A stretch of 64,000 nucleotides of DNA from Fodinicurvata sp. EGI_FJ10296 (GTDB lineage: Bacteria; Pseudomonadota; Alphaproteobacteria; DSM-16000; Inquilinaceae): the NCBI RefSeq assembly GCF_040712075.1, contig NZ_JBFCVL010000002.1, forward strand, positions 62,001-126,000. The letters run 5' to 3'. Each line of letters begins with the position of its first letter. The first letter of the stretch is position 1. Below, piece by piece: positions 1-8,336 of this stretch. A program made the translations under genes and the position numbers. The notes below the pieces were generated by a model. That model made no database searches, had not been told where the DNA came from, and worked only from the letters and a program-made list of their open reading frames with translations.

Positions 1-1429
1 CGTTGATCGCCCGGGCCACGATCACGCCCGGATTCCAGTTCCACAGGAAGTCGGTGATCCAGCTCAGGGCGGCGCCGGCCGTTTCCTTGACCCACGCCCA
101 CATCCCGGCGAACCACGCGCTGATCGGTTCCCAATGCTGGTAGATCAGATAGGCCGCCCCGGCAACGGCGGCGATGCCGGCGGTGATCCAGCCGATCGGG
201 GTCATCATGAACGCGACCCCGGCCCGGATGGCGGCAAGCGCCATGGCGCCCAACCCGGTCACGACGGTCGACAATGCCCCGGCCAGGCCGATCAGCCCGG
301 TCGCCAACGACACCGTTGCCGCAATCACCGGGGTCAGGACATACCCACCAAGCGCCAGCAATGCCCCGTTCAGCGGCCCGCCGACGACCTCGGAGACGCG
401 GGAGAAGGCGTCCCAGGCCGTGGCCAGACCGTCGGTCAGTTCAGCGATGCGCACGCGGATGTCGCTGGCCGGATCGGCCAGATCGGCCATGACCTGGGCG
501 AAGCGTCCGACCCAGGCTTCGATGCGGGACTGGATCAGATCCTGGTTGGCGGCCAGCCACCCGCCCAGCCGCTCGATGACATCCTGGATGACCGGCATCA
601 GTTCCAGGCCGAGCCGGTTGCGCAGGCCCGTGACCCGGTTGGACAGGTCGCCCAATGCTCCCTGATACGCCTGGGCGGAGTCCAGCGCGTCATCGCTGAA
701 GATGTTGCCGGTTTCCTCGGCCTGTCGGCCCAGGTCTTCCAGCCCCGCCGACCCGTCGGCCATCATGTCGACCATGGCCCGGCCGGACCGGCCCATCAGC
801 TGCTGGGCGAGATAGGCCCGGCGGGTCGGATCCTCGATCGCCGCCAGGGCATCGGCCATCTCGTAGAGCAGCTGGTCGGTCTCGCGGATGTTGCCCTGCT
901 CTTCCTGGACCCGGACGCCCAGTTCGCCAAAAGCCGCGCGCAGATTGTCGTTGCCCTCGATCGCCTGCTGGGACGATCGGCCAAGACGCTCGATGGATCG
1001 GTCGAATGTAGCGACACCGACGCCGGTTTCCTCGGCCGCGAAGCGCAGGCGTTGCAGGGCATCGGTGCCCATGCCGAGGCGCCGGGCGGCGATGATAAGT
1101 TCATCGCCCTGCTCCGACACCCGGTTGGTCAGGGTGAAGAGCGCGGCCGCAGCCCCACCGCCACCAAGCCCGGCGATCGCGGATAGCTGCCCCAGCCGGC
1201 CGATCGACTGCTGGACGCCGGCGCCTAGCCCCATCAGCCGGCGCTGAACGTCGGCGACCTGGGCACCCAGCCGGGAAAACCCGGTCTCCCGCGAAAGGGC
1301 GCGGACGGATCGGGTCAACCGCCCGATCGGACTGGTCATCCGCTGGATGGCGTCGTTCATCCGACGCACCGGGGCCGACAGCCGATCGAGCGCCGCGATC
1401 TCGATCGTGGCGGTGGTCCTGGAAGACAT
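1..1429 (-). CDS. phage tail tape measure protein (partial, 3' end outside window)
   Basis: An open minus-strand frame runs from ATG at 1429 off the left edge, giving at least 476 residues. It begins MSSRTTATIEIAALDRLSAP, followed by a long helical stretch rich in Ala, Arg, Gln and Leu with regularly spaced hydrophobics, typical of the N-terminal part of P2 gpT-like tape measures. The protein would set tail length and fill the tube lumen. It starts 9 nt after the stop of the frameshifted E' chaperone, with a GAGG ribosome site inside that gap. This E-E'-T order is diagnostic for contractile-tail phages. The membrane-active and C-terminal domains are not in the window. Confidence 0.85.
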   Translation of the reverse strand, partial: MSSRTTATIEIAALDRLSAPVRRMNDAIQRMTSPIGRLTRSVRALSRETGFSRLGAQVADVQRRLMGLGAGVQQSIGRLGQLSAIAGLGGGGAAAALFTLTNRVSEQGDELIIAARRLGMGTDALQRLRFAAEETGVGVATFDRSIERLGRSSQQAIEGNDNLRAAFGELGVRVQEEQGNIRETDQLLYEMADALAAIEDPTRRAYLAQQLMGRSGRAMVDMMADGSAGLEDLGRQAEETGNIFSDDALDSAQAYQGALGDLSNRVTGLRNRLGLELMPVIQDVIERLGGWLAANQDLIQSRIEAWVGRFAQVMADLADPASDIRVRIAELTDGLATAWDAFSRVSEVVGGPLNGALLALGGYVLTPVIAATVSLATGLIGLAGALSTVVTGLGAMALAAIRAGVAFMMTPIGWITAGIAAVAGAAYLIYQHWEPISAWFAGMWAWVKETAGAALSWITDFLWNWNPGVIVARAIN

Positions 1430-1438
1430 GGATGCGCC

Positions 1439-1842
1439 TCACATGCGGGGACTGAGCGCCTTGTGGCAGGCGATCGCCCGGTCGGCCCAGGCGACCAGCT
1501 CGGCCGGGGTCAGCTGGTCGATCTCCGACAGCGGCCAGTGGAAGACCGCCGCAACAACCGCGATCAGCGCTTCGAGGCCGCGCGACCCGATGGTTTGCCG
1601 CGCTTTCCCAGCATTCCCTCGATCGCCAGGGCGATGGCCTCGAAGTCCTCGACATCGATCTGATCAACTTCTTCGGGACCCAATTCAGCCAGCTGGCCGA
1701 CCAGATAGAAGGTCTGTTCGGCCTGATTGCCGTACTCCTGCATACGGCGCAGATCGCCGGTGCGCGGTCGGCGCAGGCGCAAACTCGTGCGCCCGTCATC
1801 CAGCGGATGGGACAGGGTGATTTCCGTGACGGCTTTGGTCAT
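1439..1842 (-). CDS. tail assembly chaperone E+E' fusion made by programmed -1 frameshift
   Basis: The E frame (1842 to 1564) shifts to the -1 frame at GGGAAAG (1609 to 1603) and then reads to TGA at 1439. This gives 80 residues of E joined to 54 new residues that include ALIAVVAAVFHWPLSEI and end in LSPRM. The -1 frame has no independent start codon with a ribosome site. The heptamer is in the correct X XXY YYZ phase (CTG GGA AAG). In P2 and lambda the minor frameshift product binds the tape measure during tail assembly. The frameshift is inferred from the sequence and the conserved position between tube and tape measure genes. Confidence 0.75.
1564..1842 (-). CDS. phage tail assembly chaperone E
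   Basis: This 92-residue protein starts MTKAVTEITLSHPLDDG and ends GRAASKR. It has the features of the P2 gpE / phage tail assembly chaperone family: a short N-terminal beta segment with L-x-x-P and an acidic helical centre (GPEEVDQIDVEDFEAIALAI). It lies between the tail tube gene and the tape measure gene, as in P2. It is the unshifted product; a fraction of ribosomes should produce the longer E+E' form. It is expected to act in the cytoplasm on the tape measure protein and be absent from virions. Confidence 0.8.
   Translation of the reverse strand: MTKAVTEITLSHPLDDGRTSLRLRRPRTGDLRRMQEYGNQAEQTFYLVGQLAELGPEEVDQIDVEDFEAIALAIEGMLGKRGKPSGRAASKR
1603..1609 (-). promoter_or_regulatory. -1 ribosomal frameshift slippery site GGGAAAG
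   Basis: On the minus strand the sequence reads CTG GGA AAG in the E frame, so the heptamer is G GGA AAG. It is the same heptamer used for the lambda gpG/gpGT tail chaperone shift. The -1 frame stays open for 54 codons past it, while the zero frame stops 39 nt downstream. P2 uses a T-rich slippery site at the equivalent place. Confidence 0.7.
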
Positions 1843-1893
1843 CGCTCAGGCTCCAACGGGTTGTGATAAGGGGGGAATAGCAATGGGGGTGGT

Positions 1894-2391
1894 TCAGATG
1901 CCGAGGATCTCGCGCCGCTCGGCCAGATGGTCGACACCGTCGATGCGGCGGACCGTGTTCATGATGTCGATATAGGCGGCTTCGCGGCCGTCGATGGTCA
2001 GCTTGTAGAAGGTCAGCGTCCCCTCGCCCGACAGCTTGCCGGGGGAGCCGGGCTGCCAGGCGCCGGCATCGACCTTGGTGAACATGCCGCGCATCTGGGC
2101 CAGGACGGCCCGGCTGGGCTCGCCCTGGGCCTGGATCTCGCCGCGCACGGTAATGGGCAATTCCGGCTTGGCGAACACCCGGTGAACGCGGTCGTCGAAA
2201 TCCTTCAGCCCCAGCGAAACCCGCAGCTTGTTCATGCCGATATCGATATCGACCGGGGCGTCCATGCCGGCGCCGCGATACTCGTCGGTGTTCAGCTCCA
2301 GCACCGGCAGCGTCACCTCCTCGGCGCGGCCGATATAGCCTTCGCCGTCGATGAAGAGATTGAAGTCCTTCAGGACACGCGGGTGTTTCAT
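1894..2391 (-). CDS. major tail tube protein (P2 FII-like)
   Basis: This 165-residue protein starts MKHPRVLKDFNLFIDGEGY and ends RREILGI. The N-terminal pattern of an inner-tube protein followed by EVTLPVLELNTDEYRGAGMD matches the P2 FII / contractile-tail tube family (phage major tail tube). It polymerises inside the sheath to form the DNA conduit. The ATG at 2391 overlaps the sheath stop codon as ATGA, which implies translational coupling. The open frame continues upstream, but that part is a shadow of the sheath gene; the coupled ATG and family length set this start. Confidence 0.88.
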   Translation of the reverse strand: MKHPRVLKDFNLFIDGEGYIGRAEEVTLPVLELNTDEYRGAGMDAPVDIDIGMNKLRVSLGLKDFDDRVHRVFAKPELPITVRGEIQAQGEPSRAVLAQMRGMFTKVDAGAWQPGSPGKLSGEGTLTFYKLTIDGREAAYIDIMNTVRRIDGVDHLAERREILGI

Positions 2392-3581
2392 GCGACCAGT
2401 TCCTCCAGATAGCCGTCGGTCATCATCGACCGGAACGTGATGTGTTCGGCCGGATACGGCGCGGTGAAGTCGAAGTTGAAGTAGACCTTGCCCTGGGAGA
2501 TGTTGGCGGGCGTGTTGAGGTCGGGATCGGGCCAGCACTCGCCGCCCAGGATCGCGCCGCGGGCCTTGAGACTGCGCAGATAGCCGTTCACGCCTTCGGT
2601 CACGTCCTCGATGTAGGTCCGGGAGATGGCGCGATCGACGGCCCAGAGATGCGCGCGCTGGACCGACTCGTTGACCATGTCGGCGGTGCGCCGGACGCTG
2701 AGGAACGCCCAGCGCGGATCCGACGAACAGGTGCGGTTGCCCCACAGCCGATAGCCGTTCTCGCGGATGACGGTGGCGACGTCGTTCTCGTTCAGATAGT
2801 TGGCGCGTGCGTTGCGGTCGCCGAGCCGGAAGTCCACCGGCCGCGCGGTGCCGATGATGCCGAACAGCTCCTGGTTCGATGGGCTCCACCAGAAGCCGCG
2901 CTCGGCGTCGATGCGGGCGATCAGCCCGGCCACGGCGGCGCTGACCGGGACCGTGCGGATCCCGCCGCGATCGACCCTGACATGCGGATCGACCAGGAAC
3001 ACGCGCGCGCTGCCCCAGTCGCCGCGATACCCGATCGCCGCCTCATCGGTCGTGTCCGGGCCGTCCGCGATGATGGCGGCGCGCAGCTGCTTCGCGATCG
3101 CCTGCAGGGCGGCGACCACCGGGTTGGCCAGCAGCCGGTCGGGATCGTCCGGGTCGGGCGGGCGCTGATGGGTGAAGCCCGGCGCGATCAGCAGGCGCGG
3201 CGTCAGCCCCAGCCCGGACTGGGCGGCCTTGAGCGCATGCACGCCGGTATAGGCGTCGGTCTCGGCGTCGACCCCGCCGATGACGTTGGCGCGGGTGTCG
3301 CTGTCGTCACTGCCCTCGGCCACCCGGATGACCACCACCATCGCGCCGACCTGGTCGAAGATCGAGGCAAGCGCGTCGGGCAGCGTGCCGGCCTCGCCCA
3401 GTCCGGCCGCCTCGCGGCGACTGCCGGCGACGAGCACCGGCGTGTCGAGGGGAAAGACTTGCGCATCGGCGTCGGGCGCGGTGCCGACAACGCCGATGAC
3501 GCTCGAGCGCACCGTGCGGATCGGGCGTGGGCCGTGGTCGATCTCGACGACCTCGACGCCGTGAAGAAAGGAATTAGGCAT
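2388..3581 (-). CDS. contractile tail sheath protein (P2 FI-like)
   Basis: This 397-residue protein starts MPNSFLHGVEVVEIDHGPRP and carries the sheath-family start (HGVxVxE...GPRxI), a central domain with VIGVVGTAP and the C-terminal region GVNGYLRSLKARGAILGG...YFNFDFTAPYPAEHI typical of FI sheaths. It forms the contracting outer tail tube. An AGGAGAT ribosome site lies about 6 nt upstream of the ATG at 3581. An upstream in-frame ATG at 3671 exists but would translate through a terminator hairpin, so it was not used. Downstream the gene overlaps the tube gene by 4 nt. Confidence 0.92.
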   Translation of the reverse strand: MPNSFLHGVEVVEIDHGPRPIRTVRSSVIGVVGTAPDADAQVFPLDTPVLVAGSRREAAGLGEAGTLPDALASIFDQVGAMVVVIRVAEGSDDSDTRANVIGGVDAETDAYTGVHALKAAQSGLGLTPRLLIAPGFTHQRPPDPDDPDRLLANPVVAALQAIAKQLRAAIIADGPDTTDEAAIGYRGDWGSARVFLVDPHVRVDRGGIRTVPVSAAVAGLIARIDAERGFWWSPSNQELFGIIGTARPVDFRLGDRNARANYLNENDVATVIRENGYRLWGNRTCSSDPRWAFLSVRRTADMVNESVQRAHLWAVDRAISRTYIEDVTEGVNGYLRSLKARGAILGGECWPDPDLNTPANISQGKVYFNFDFTAPYPAEHITFRSMMTDGYLEELVA

Positions 3582-3601
3582 ACGATCTCCTGTGGTTGAG
3601 C

Positions 3602-3626
3602 AAAAAAAACCCGCTCGCTGGCGGGT
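3602..3626 (-). terminator. intrinsic terminator upstream of the sheath gene
   Basis: On the minus strand ACCCGC, a 6-nt loop and GCGGGT form a GC-rich hairpin followed by eight Ts. It lies only about 10 nt before the sheath ribosome site, so it separates the fibre-assembly gene transcript from the sheath-tube-tape measure genes. On the plus strand the same hairpin lacks a trailing T run. Confidence 0.65.
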
Positions 3627-3671
3627 GGTGTTAGGAAGGCGCACGAGTGATGGACCCACGGAGACGAACAA

Positions 3672-3947
3672 GTGCCTGATGACCGCGAACTGTCGCTCGC
3701 CGAAGCCATTCGCCGGAGCGTCGATCAGTTGACGCCGGCTGCGGTTTCACGACGGGTGAACGCCGGTGAGAACCCGGTGCGGGTGTGGCGGGAGCATCGC
3801 CGTATGACGCTTGAGGCCCTGGCGGCCGCCGCCGGTGTCGACGCGGCTGACCTGTCGGCAATTGAGTCGGGCCAGAAAGACGGCAGCCAGTCGATGATGG
3901 AAGCCATCGCCGGGGCCTTGAAGGTCGATCTCGACGATATCGTTTAG
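3672..3947 (+). CDS. orphan Xre-type helix-turn-helix protein inserted in the tail operon
   Basis: This 91-residue protein has a GTG start preceded by GGAG. It contains an HTH_Xre domain (MTLEALAAAAGVDAADLSAI, about residues 45 to 64) after an N-terminal segment NAGENPVRVWREHR that is typical of antitoxin-like HTH proteins in Alphaproteobacteria. It is on the strand opposite to all surrounding tail genes and its stop overlaps the end of the fibre-assembly gene by 4 nt. No toxin gene is adjacent. It is likely a moron-type cargo regulator or solitary antitoxin; its DNA target is unknown. Confidence 0.7.
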   Translation: MPDDRELSLAEAIRRSVDQLTPAAVSRRVNAGENPVRVWREHRRMTLEALAAAAGVDAADLSAIESGQKDGSQSMMEAIAGALKVDLDDIV

Positions 3948-4303
3948 CCGTCAGTCACCGAAGGCGGATCCGGCCAGACAACCGCCGCCGGGTCGTTGAA
4001 GGCGTCGGTGATGTCGCGCAGGGCCTTGCGATAGCCGCGCCAGGCCTCTCGTTCCGCGTCGCTCAGATCGGCGTCGGGCAATTGGGTCCAGTCGCTGGCG
4101 ATCAGGCGGTCGTCGCGCTCGCGGCGGATCGCGGGCCAAGTGACGGTTCCGGCATCAGTTGGGGGCGGGGCGAAGACCGTGCCGTCATGGTGCCAGCCGA
4201 CCTCGGCCGCCTCGGGCGCGTCGACCCAGTGAAGCGGGGCCGCCACCGGGAACGCTTCGCCTTCGATCTGTTCGATCCGGCCGTTATGGATCAGTGCTTT
4301 CAT
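3944..4303 (-). CDS. tail fibre assembly-like protein (P2 G-like position)
   Basis: This 119-residue protein starts MKALIHNGRIEQIEGEAFPV. The C-terminal half, with RRERDDRLIASDWTQLPDAD and EAWRGYRKALRDIT, matches the phage tail fibre assembly chaperone family, in which RdxLLxxsDWTxLpDa and WxxYRqaLRDI are the conserved motifs. It follows the collar/fibre gene with a 4-nt overlap (stop of the fibre at 4300, ATG at 4303). It likely assists fibre folding or trimerisation. It is followed by the terminator before the sheath gene. Confidence 0.82.
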   Translation of the reverse strand: MKALIHNGRIEQIEGEAFPVAAPLHWVDAPEAAEVGWHHDGTVFAPPPTDAGTVTWPAIRRERDDRLIASDWTQLPDADLSDAEREAWRGYRKALRDITDAFNDPAAVVWPDPPSVTDG

Positions 4304-5604
4304 GCCAAAGCCTCCAGTTCGATCAGCATCATCAGCCCGTGGGCGCCGCGACCGCCCCGGCCATGGGCGTTCTTGTAGTTCGTGCTTGCCCCGCCGCCAC
4401 CGCTCCCGGGCGCGGTGCCGTCAGTGCCGTCGATCACGACATAGCTGTTCATCCGGCTGATACCGCCACCACCCCAGAAGCCGGCGCCGCCGAAGCCGCT
4501 GGGAACGCCGCGCCCCCGGATCACCGGTGCCGATCCGCCTGCCTGACCGCCGAGATTGAGGTCGCCGCCATGGGCGCTGCCACCGAGCCCGCCACTGCCG
4601 CGCCCCGTCCCGCTATCACGGTTGACGGACCCGCCACCGCCGCGCCCGCCGGTCGCCGTGGCGTGGGCGCCAAACGACGTCGCCCCGCCATGACCGCCCT
4701 GATCGTGGCCGTATCCGCCGGGTCCGCCCCAGCCGACCCGGATATTCTCGGCCGTGTTCAGGGCCGTTGCCGGCCGGCGCCGGAGAAAGGTGCCGCCGGC
4801 GCCGCCGCCGGAGCCGACCGCTTCGCCGCCCGCCCCGGCTTCAGTGCCGCCGCCCCCGCCGCCGGCGGCCGTACCGATCGCCCAGACTTCGCGCAGCCAG
4901 ACGGGCTTGCGATAGCTGTGATCGCCCGGATTATCGAGGATGGTCACCCGGCGCGGCCGCAGGCCGGCGGCAAGCGCGTCGTTGACGGCGGCGATCACGG
5001 CGGCGGCCGTGGGCAGGCCGGCGGTGGACGGGTCCGCTTTGTCGATCGCGTCGATGACCGGCCGCCAGGCGGCGTCATCGAGATCATCGGCCAACGTCCC
5101 GATCGCCTGCGTCAGATCACCGGCCATCGCCCCGACCGTCTGGTCGACATAGGCGCGACTGGCCGTGACCACTGTCGGGTCGATCAGCAGTTCGACCGAA
5201 TCCGCGTTGACCACCTCCAGGATCACCCGGATGATCAGGTCGGAGCCGGTACCGGCGATCAGCGTCGGCTTGTAGGTCGGCGGGAACTTGGCGATCGCGA
5301 TCAGGGCGCCGTCGCTGTCGATCAGCCCGACCTCGCGCACGTAATGCCCGCCGACCGACATCGGCACCACCACCTCGACCACCACCCAATGCGGGTTGGC
5401 GGGATCGACGGTGATCCGGTTGACCGGCCGGCGATGCCATTCGCCGACCAGTGCCGTCTGGTCCGGCGTCGGGTCATAGCTCGTCCCGCCGCCATCGCCC
5501 AGCGCCGCCTCGGCAATGCCCAGCGGGCTATCGTCGGCCATGGCGGCGGCCAGCTCGGCCCGGCCGGCATCGGTCAGGATGGTGTAATAGTCCTGGTCAG
5601 GCAT
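4300..5604 (-). CDS. phage tail-collar fibre protein
   Basis: This 434-residue protein starts MPDQDYYTILTDAGRAELAA. Residues 1 to about 150 match the tail-collar fibre domain (DUF3751; YVREVGLIDSDGALIAIAKF and the VVEVVVP strand). From about residue 230 it becomes Gly/Ala/Ser-rich with many GGxGG runs, like the compact glycine-rich tips of tail fibres that bind host receptors. Its ATG lies inside the 3' end of the upstream tail protein I gene (8-nt overlap). It is probably the receptor-binding fibre and a target of rapid variation. Confidence 0.85.
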   Translation of the reverse strand: MPDQDYYTILTDAGRAELAAAMADDSPLGIAEAALGDGGGTSYDPTPDQTALVGEWHRRPVNRITVDPANPHWVVVEVVVPMSVGGHYVREVGLIDSDGALIAIAKFPPTYKPTLIAGTGSDLIIRVILEVVNADSVELLIDPTVVTASRAYVDQTVGAMAGDLTQAIGTLADDLDDAAWRPVIDAIDKADPSTAGLPTAAAVIAAVNDALAAGLRPRRVTILDNPGDHSYRKPVWLREVWAIGTAAGGGGGGTEAGAGGEAVGSGGGAGGTFLRRRPATALNTAENIRVGWGGPGGYGHDQGGHGGATSFGAHATATGGRGGGGSVNRDSGTGRGSGGLGGSAHGGDLNLGGQAGGSAPVIRGRGVPSGFGGAGFWGGGGISRMNSYVVIDGTDGTAPGSGGGGASTNYKNAHGRGGRGAHGLMMLIELEALA

Positions 5605-7846
5605 AAGTATCCTCGTTGTGGGGGGCCTCATGGTGAGCGGGCACGGTGACGGCCGTGACGGTGTGGACCGCACCCGCCCCGGCGGCGGTGCCGGCGATCG
5701 GTCCGGGCGGATCCCAGATCGGGGCGACGGTGACCGCCTGACCGGCGAGTGCGGCCGGGGCGGCATGAAACGGCGTCGCGGCCATGGGCACGACCAGGGT
5801 CAGCCGGGTCATGTGGCTGCGGGTGTTCTTGGAGGCGGCGACGGCGCGGCCGAGATTGCGGGTCAGCCCGCGCTCGATACCGCCGGCGCGGGTGACGGTG
5901 GCGCGAAAGGTGTAGGGCGGCCCGGCAGGGTCTTCCTCGAACCATTCGGTCAGTACCGAGTCGTCGACGCCGAGGCTGGCGAGTGCCGATTCCACCGCCG
6001 CCGGGGTGCCCCGGATGCGGTGGGTGGCGATGGCGCGGCCCGAGACCGCGCGCTTGGTGGCGTCGGGCCAGGTCGTGTCCCAGATATCGACGGCGCGCTC
6101 CCAGGCCTGCCAGGGCAGCAACTGCGAGCGGACCCGCTCGGGATCGGCGTTGTGTCGGTGCAGTGCCGGCAGATCGGTGGTGCGAACGGTCACGGCCTCG
6201 AGCGCGCGCATTTCGTTGGTGGCGCTCGACGGCAGCAGCGTCGGGCGCGGCTTGGCGGTTGCGATCGCCGCCCGGCCCCGGTTGCCGATGCGCGATCGGG
6301 CCCGGCCGTAGTGGGCGGCGGTCGTGGTGGCATTGCCGCTGCCGATTGCCCGTGTTGAGGCAACGGTGACCCTAAGGCCGGTTGTCGCGGCGCGCCCGGT
6401 GCCACCGGCAACAGTTCCGGCGGCGCCCCGCCGGTACGGTCGACCGTGCCCGGCGATCCCGAATGTGAAAGCGGTCGCCCCGGTGCGGTCGGCCCGCTTG
6501 TGGCCGGTGCTGGCCAAGGAAACGTCGACCCGCGATCCCGCCCCACCACCGGCGATCCGGCCGGCTGAGACATCGAGGGTTGCCCCTGCCGTGACGGTGA
6601 CGTCGGCGGTTACAATCTGCGGCTCGGCCGGCGCGTCCGTGATCGCCACGCCGGCGGCTCCGACGGTTACGTCCGTCTTGATCGTTGCCGGTGTCCGGAT
6701 CAATCTGAAGGCAGCCGCTGGAAGATCTACGGCGGCCCGCACGTTGCCGACGACGCGGGCTGTTCTCGCGGCTGCGGCGGCCCCGATCACCCCCACCGTC
6801 AGGGCCGCCGCCTCCCCCGATCGGCGCGCGACCATCGGAGTAACCCTGGCCGTCGAGACGATCCCGCCGCCACCGCCGGTTCGCTTGCGGGCGACGGCCG
6901 CAAGCGTCGCCGCAGCCCGGGCGTGCGCCGCCCGTTCGGCCTCGTGGCGCCAGTGTCCACCGCCGCGCACGCCCGGTGCGGCCGCCGTCGAGGCGGCGCG
7001 GTCGAAGCTGTCATCGGTCCAGATCACGGCGCCGGTACCGGCGTCGAGCAGCGCCGCTTTGGGGCCAATGCCCCAGGCGCCGGCGGTCAGCACGGTCCCG
7101 TCCGGCGTCACCGACAGGGCGCGGATCTGGCCCGGGTCGCCTGCAGTGCTCGACCAGACGACCTCGCCGTCGCCGGTGTACTGACGGGCGACGATGCCGG
7201 CATCGGGGGCGCCGCCGACCGTGACATGGCCGCGATCATCGACCGCGACGGCCCAGATATAGGGGGCCGAGCCGAACGATGCCGACCAGCGCGGGGCGCC
7301 ATCGGCGTCATAAGCCGTCAGATGCCGGCCATCGCCGTCGGCGCTGCCGGTGGCGATGACCCCGCCGGCTGAGGTCAGCGCGACCGCGATCGCGGCGGCG
7401 CCCCGCTCGACCGCCCAGATCAGGGCACCGCCGGCGTCGCGGCGCTCGACCCGGCCATCGACCCTGGCCAGCGCAATGCCGCCGTCGCGGTCGATGGCAA
7501 CGCCCCAGACGTCCGAATTACTCTCTATCGTCCATAGCGGCGCGCCATCGGCGTCGAAGGCGGCCACACCGCCGGCGGTGGCGGCGACCACGGTTCCGGC
7601 CAGGTTGACGGCGACGGCGCGCAGGGTGCCGCCGGCCTCCGCCGACCAGATCTCGGTCCCGTCGGGGTCGAGACGACGGACACGGCTCGCACCACCGGCG
7701 ACCAGCCAGCCGTCGCGATGGCGGGCCAGCGCCGTCGCCCGGACCTCCCGCGCCCAGAGCGGGGTGCCGTCGGCCGCGAATCCGCGCAGACCGGTCCCGT
7801 CGGTCAGCTGATCGCTGCCGACAAGATAGGGCGCGGGTTCGGTCAT
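5597..7846 (-). CDS. tail protein I with N-terminal seven-repeat beta-propeller
   Basis: One continuous 749-residue frame. Residues 1 to about 285 hold seven repeats ending in a D-x-DG-x-x-x-W motif (for example DPDGTEIW, DADGAPLW, DAGGALIW, DADGAPRW), characteristic of PQQ/WD-like beta-propeller blades. About residues 285 to 535 are Thr/Ala/Gly-rich with predicted beta strands. The last 210 residues match P2 gpI (tail protein I): LLPSSATNEMRALEAVT, LLPWQAWERAVDIW and ATKRAVSGRAIATHR. gpI normally is about 180 to 200 residues and sits in the baseplate between J and the fibre, exactly its place here. The propeller may be a displayed adhesin. No internal start with a good ribosome site was seen at the gpI boundary. 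Confidence 0.78.
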   Translation of the reverse strand: MTEPAPYLVGSDQLTDGTGLRGFAADGTPLWAREVRATALARHRDGWLVAGGASRVRRLDPDGTEIWSAEAGGTLRAVAVNLAGTVVAATAGGVAAFDADGAPLWTIESNSDVWGVAIDRDGGIALARVDGRVERRDAGGALIWAVERGAAAIAVALTSAGGVIATGSADGDGRHLTAYDADGAPRWSASFGSAPYIWAVAVDDRGHVTVGGAPDAGIVARQYTGDGEVVWSSTAGDPGQIRALSVTPDGTVLTAGAWGIGPKAALLDAGTGAVIWTDDSFDRAASTAAAPGVRGGGHWRHEAERAAHARAAATLAAVARKRTGGGGGIVSTARVTPMVARRSGEAAALTVGVIGAAAAARTARVVGNVRAAVDLPAAAFRLIRTPATIKTDVTVGAAGVAITDAPAEPQIVTADVTVTAGATLDVSAGRIAGGGAGSRVDVSLASTGHKRADRTGATAFTFGIAGHGRPYRRGAAGTVAGGTGRAATTGLRVTVASTRAIGSGNATTTAAHYGRARSRIGNRGRAAIATAKPRPTLLPSSATNEMRALEAVTVRTTDLPALHRHNADPERVRSQLLPWQAWERAVDIWDTTWPDATKRAVSGRAIATHRIRGTPAAVESALASLGVDDSVLTEWFEEDPAGPPYTFRATVTRAGGIERGLTRNLGRAVAASKNTRSHMTRLTLVVPMAATPFHAAPAALAGQAVTVAPIWDPPGPIAGTAAGAGAVHTVTAVTVPAHHEAPHNEDTYA

Positions 7847-7877
7847 GAGGGCCTATGGAAGGGAGCGGGGCAGCAGA

Positions 7878-8336
7878 TCAGGCAGGCGGCTGGCCGGAGG
7901 CGATGGCGTCCCGGCGTTCGGCGGTCAGCAGATCGCGGGCGACCAGCCAGTCGAGCAGGTCGGCCACCGCCGGATCGTCGAGGGTGACGGTCTCGCGGTC
8001 GAAAACGTCTTCCCAGAGGATGGCGAGATCGGCGGCCCCGGCCACGTCCAGACCGTCGGCAAGCTTGATCGCCCGGCGCTCGGCATGGGTGAACAGCGCG
8101 CGAACGCGGCGCGGATCGACCGGCCGGGCGACCGGGCGATACTCGACGACACCGGTCTCGACCTGCACGAAAGCGGTATGGGTGCGGAATTCGGTGTCGG
8201 CGGGCGGATCCCAGGTGTCGACTTCGATGCCCTGCGCCCGGCGCTCGGGCGCCAGGTCGTCCGGGCGGTGATGGGCGGCGACCACCGGCGCCCAGCCCTC
8301 GGCGTCGGGCTCACCGGGAAAGACCAGCGCGGTCAT
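7878..8336 (-). CDS. hypothetical protein of the baseplate/fibre region
   Basis: This 152-residue acidic protein starts MTALVFPGEPDAEGWAPVVA. No recognised domain was identified. The C-terminal half (ADLLDWLVARDLLTAERRDA) is helical. It overlaps the preceding gene as ATGA at 8333 to 8336 and is followed 31 nt later by the tail protein I gene, so it belongs to the baseplate/fibre transcription unit. It may be a chaperone or a small structural protein of the baseplate; this is only positional inference. Confidence 0.6.
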   Translation of the reverse strand: MTALVFPGEPDAEGWAPVVAAHHRPDDLAPERRAQGIEVDTWDPPADTEFRTHTAFVQVETGVVEYRPVARPVDPRRVRALFTHAERRAIKLADGLDVAGAADLAILWEDVFDRETVTLDDPAVADLLDWLVARDLLTAERRDAIASGQPPA

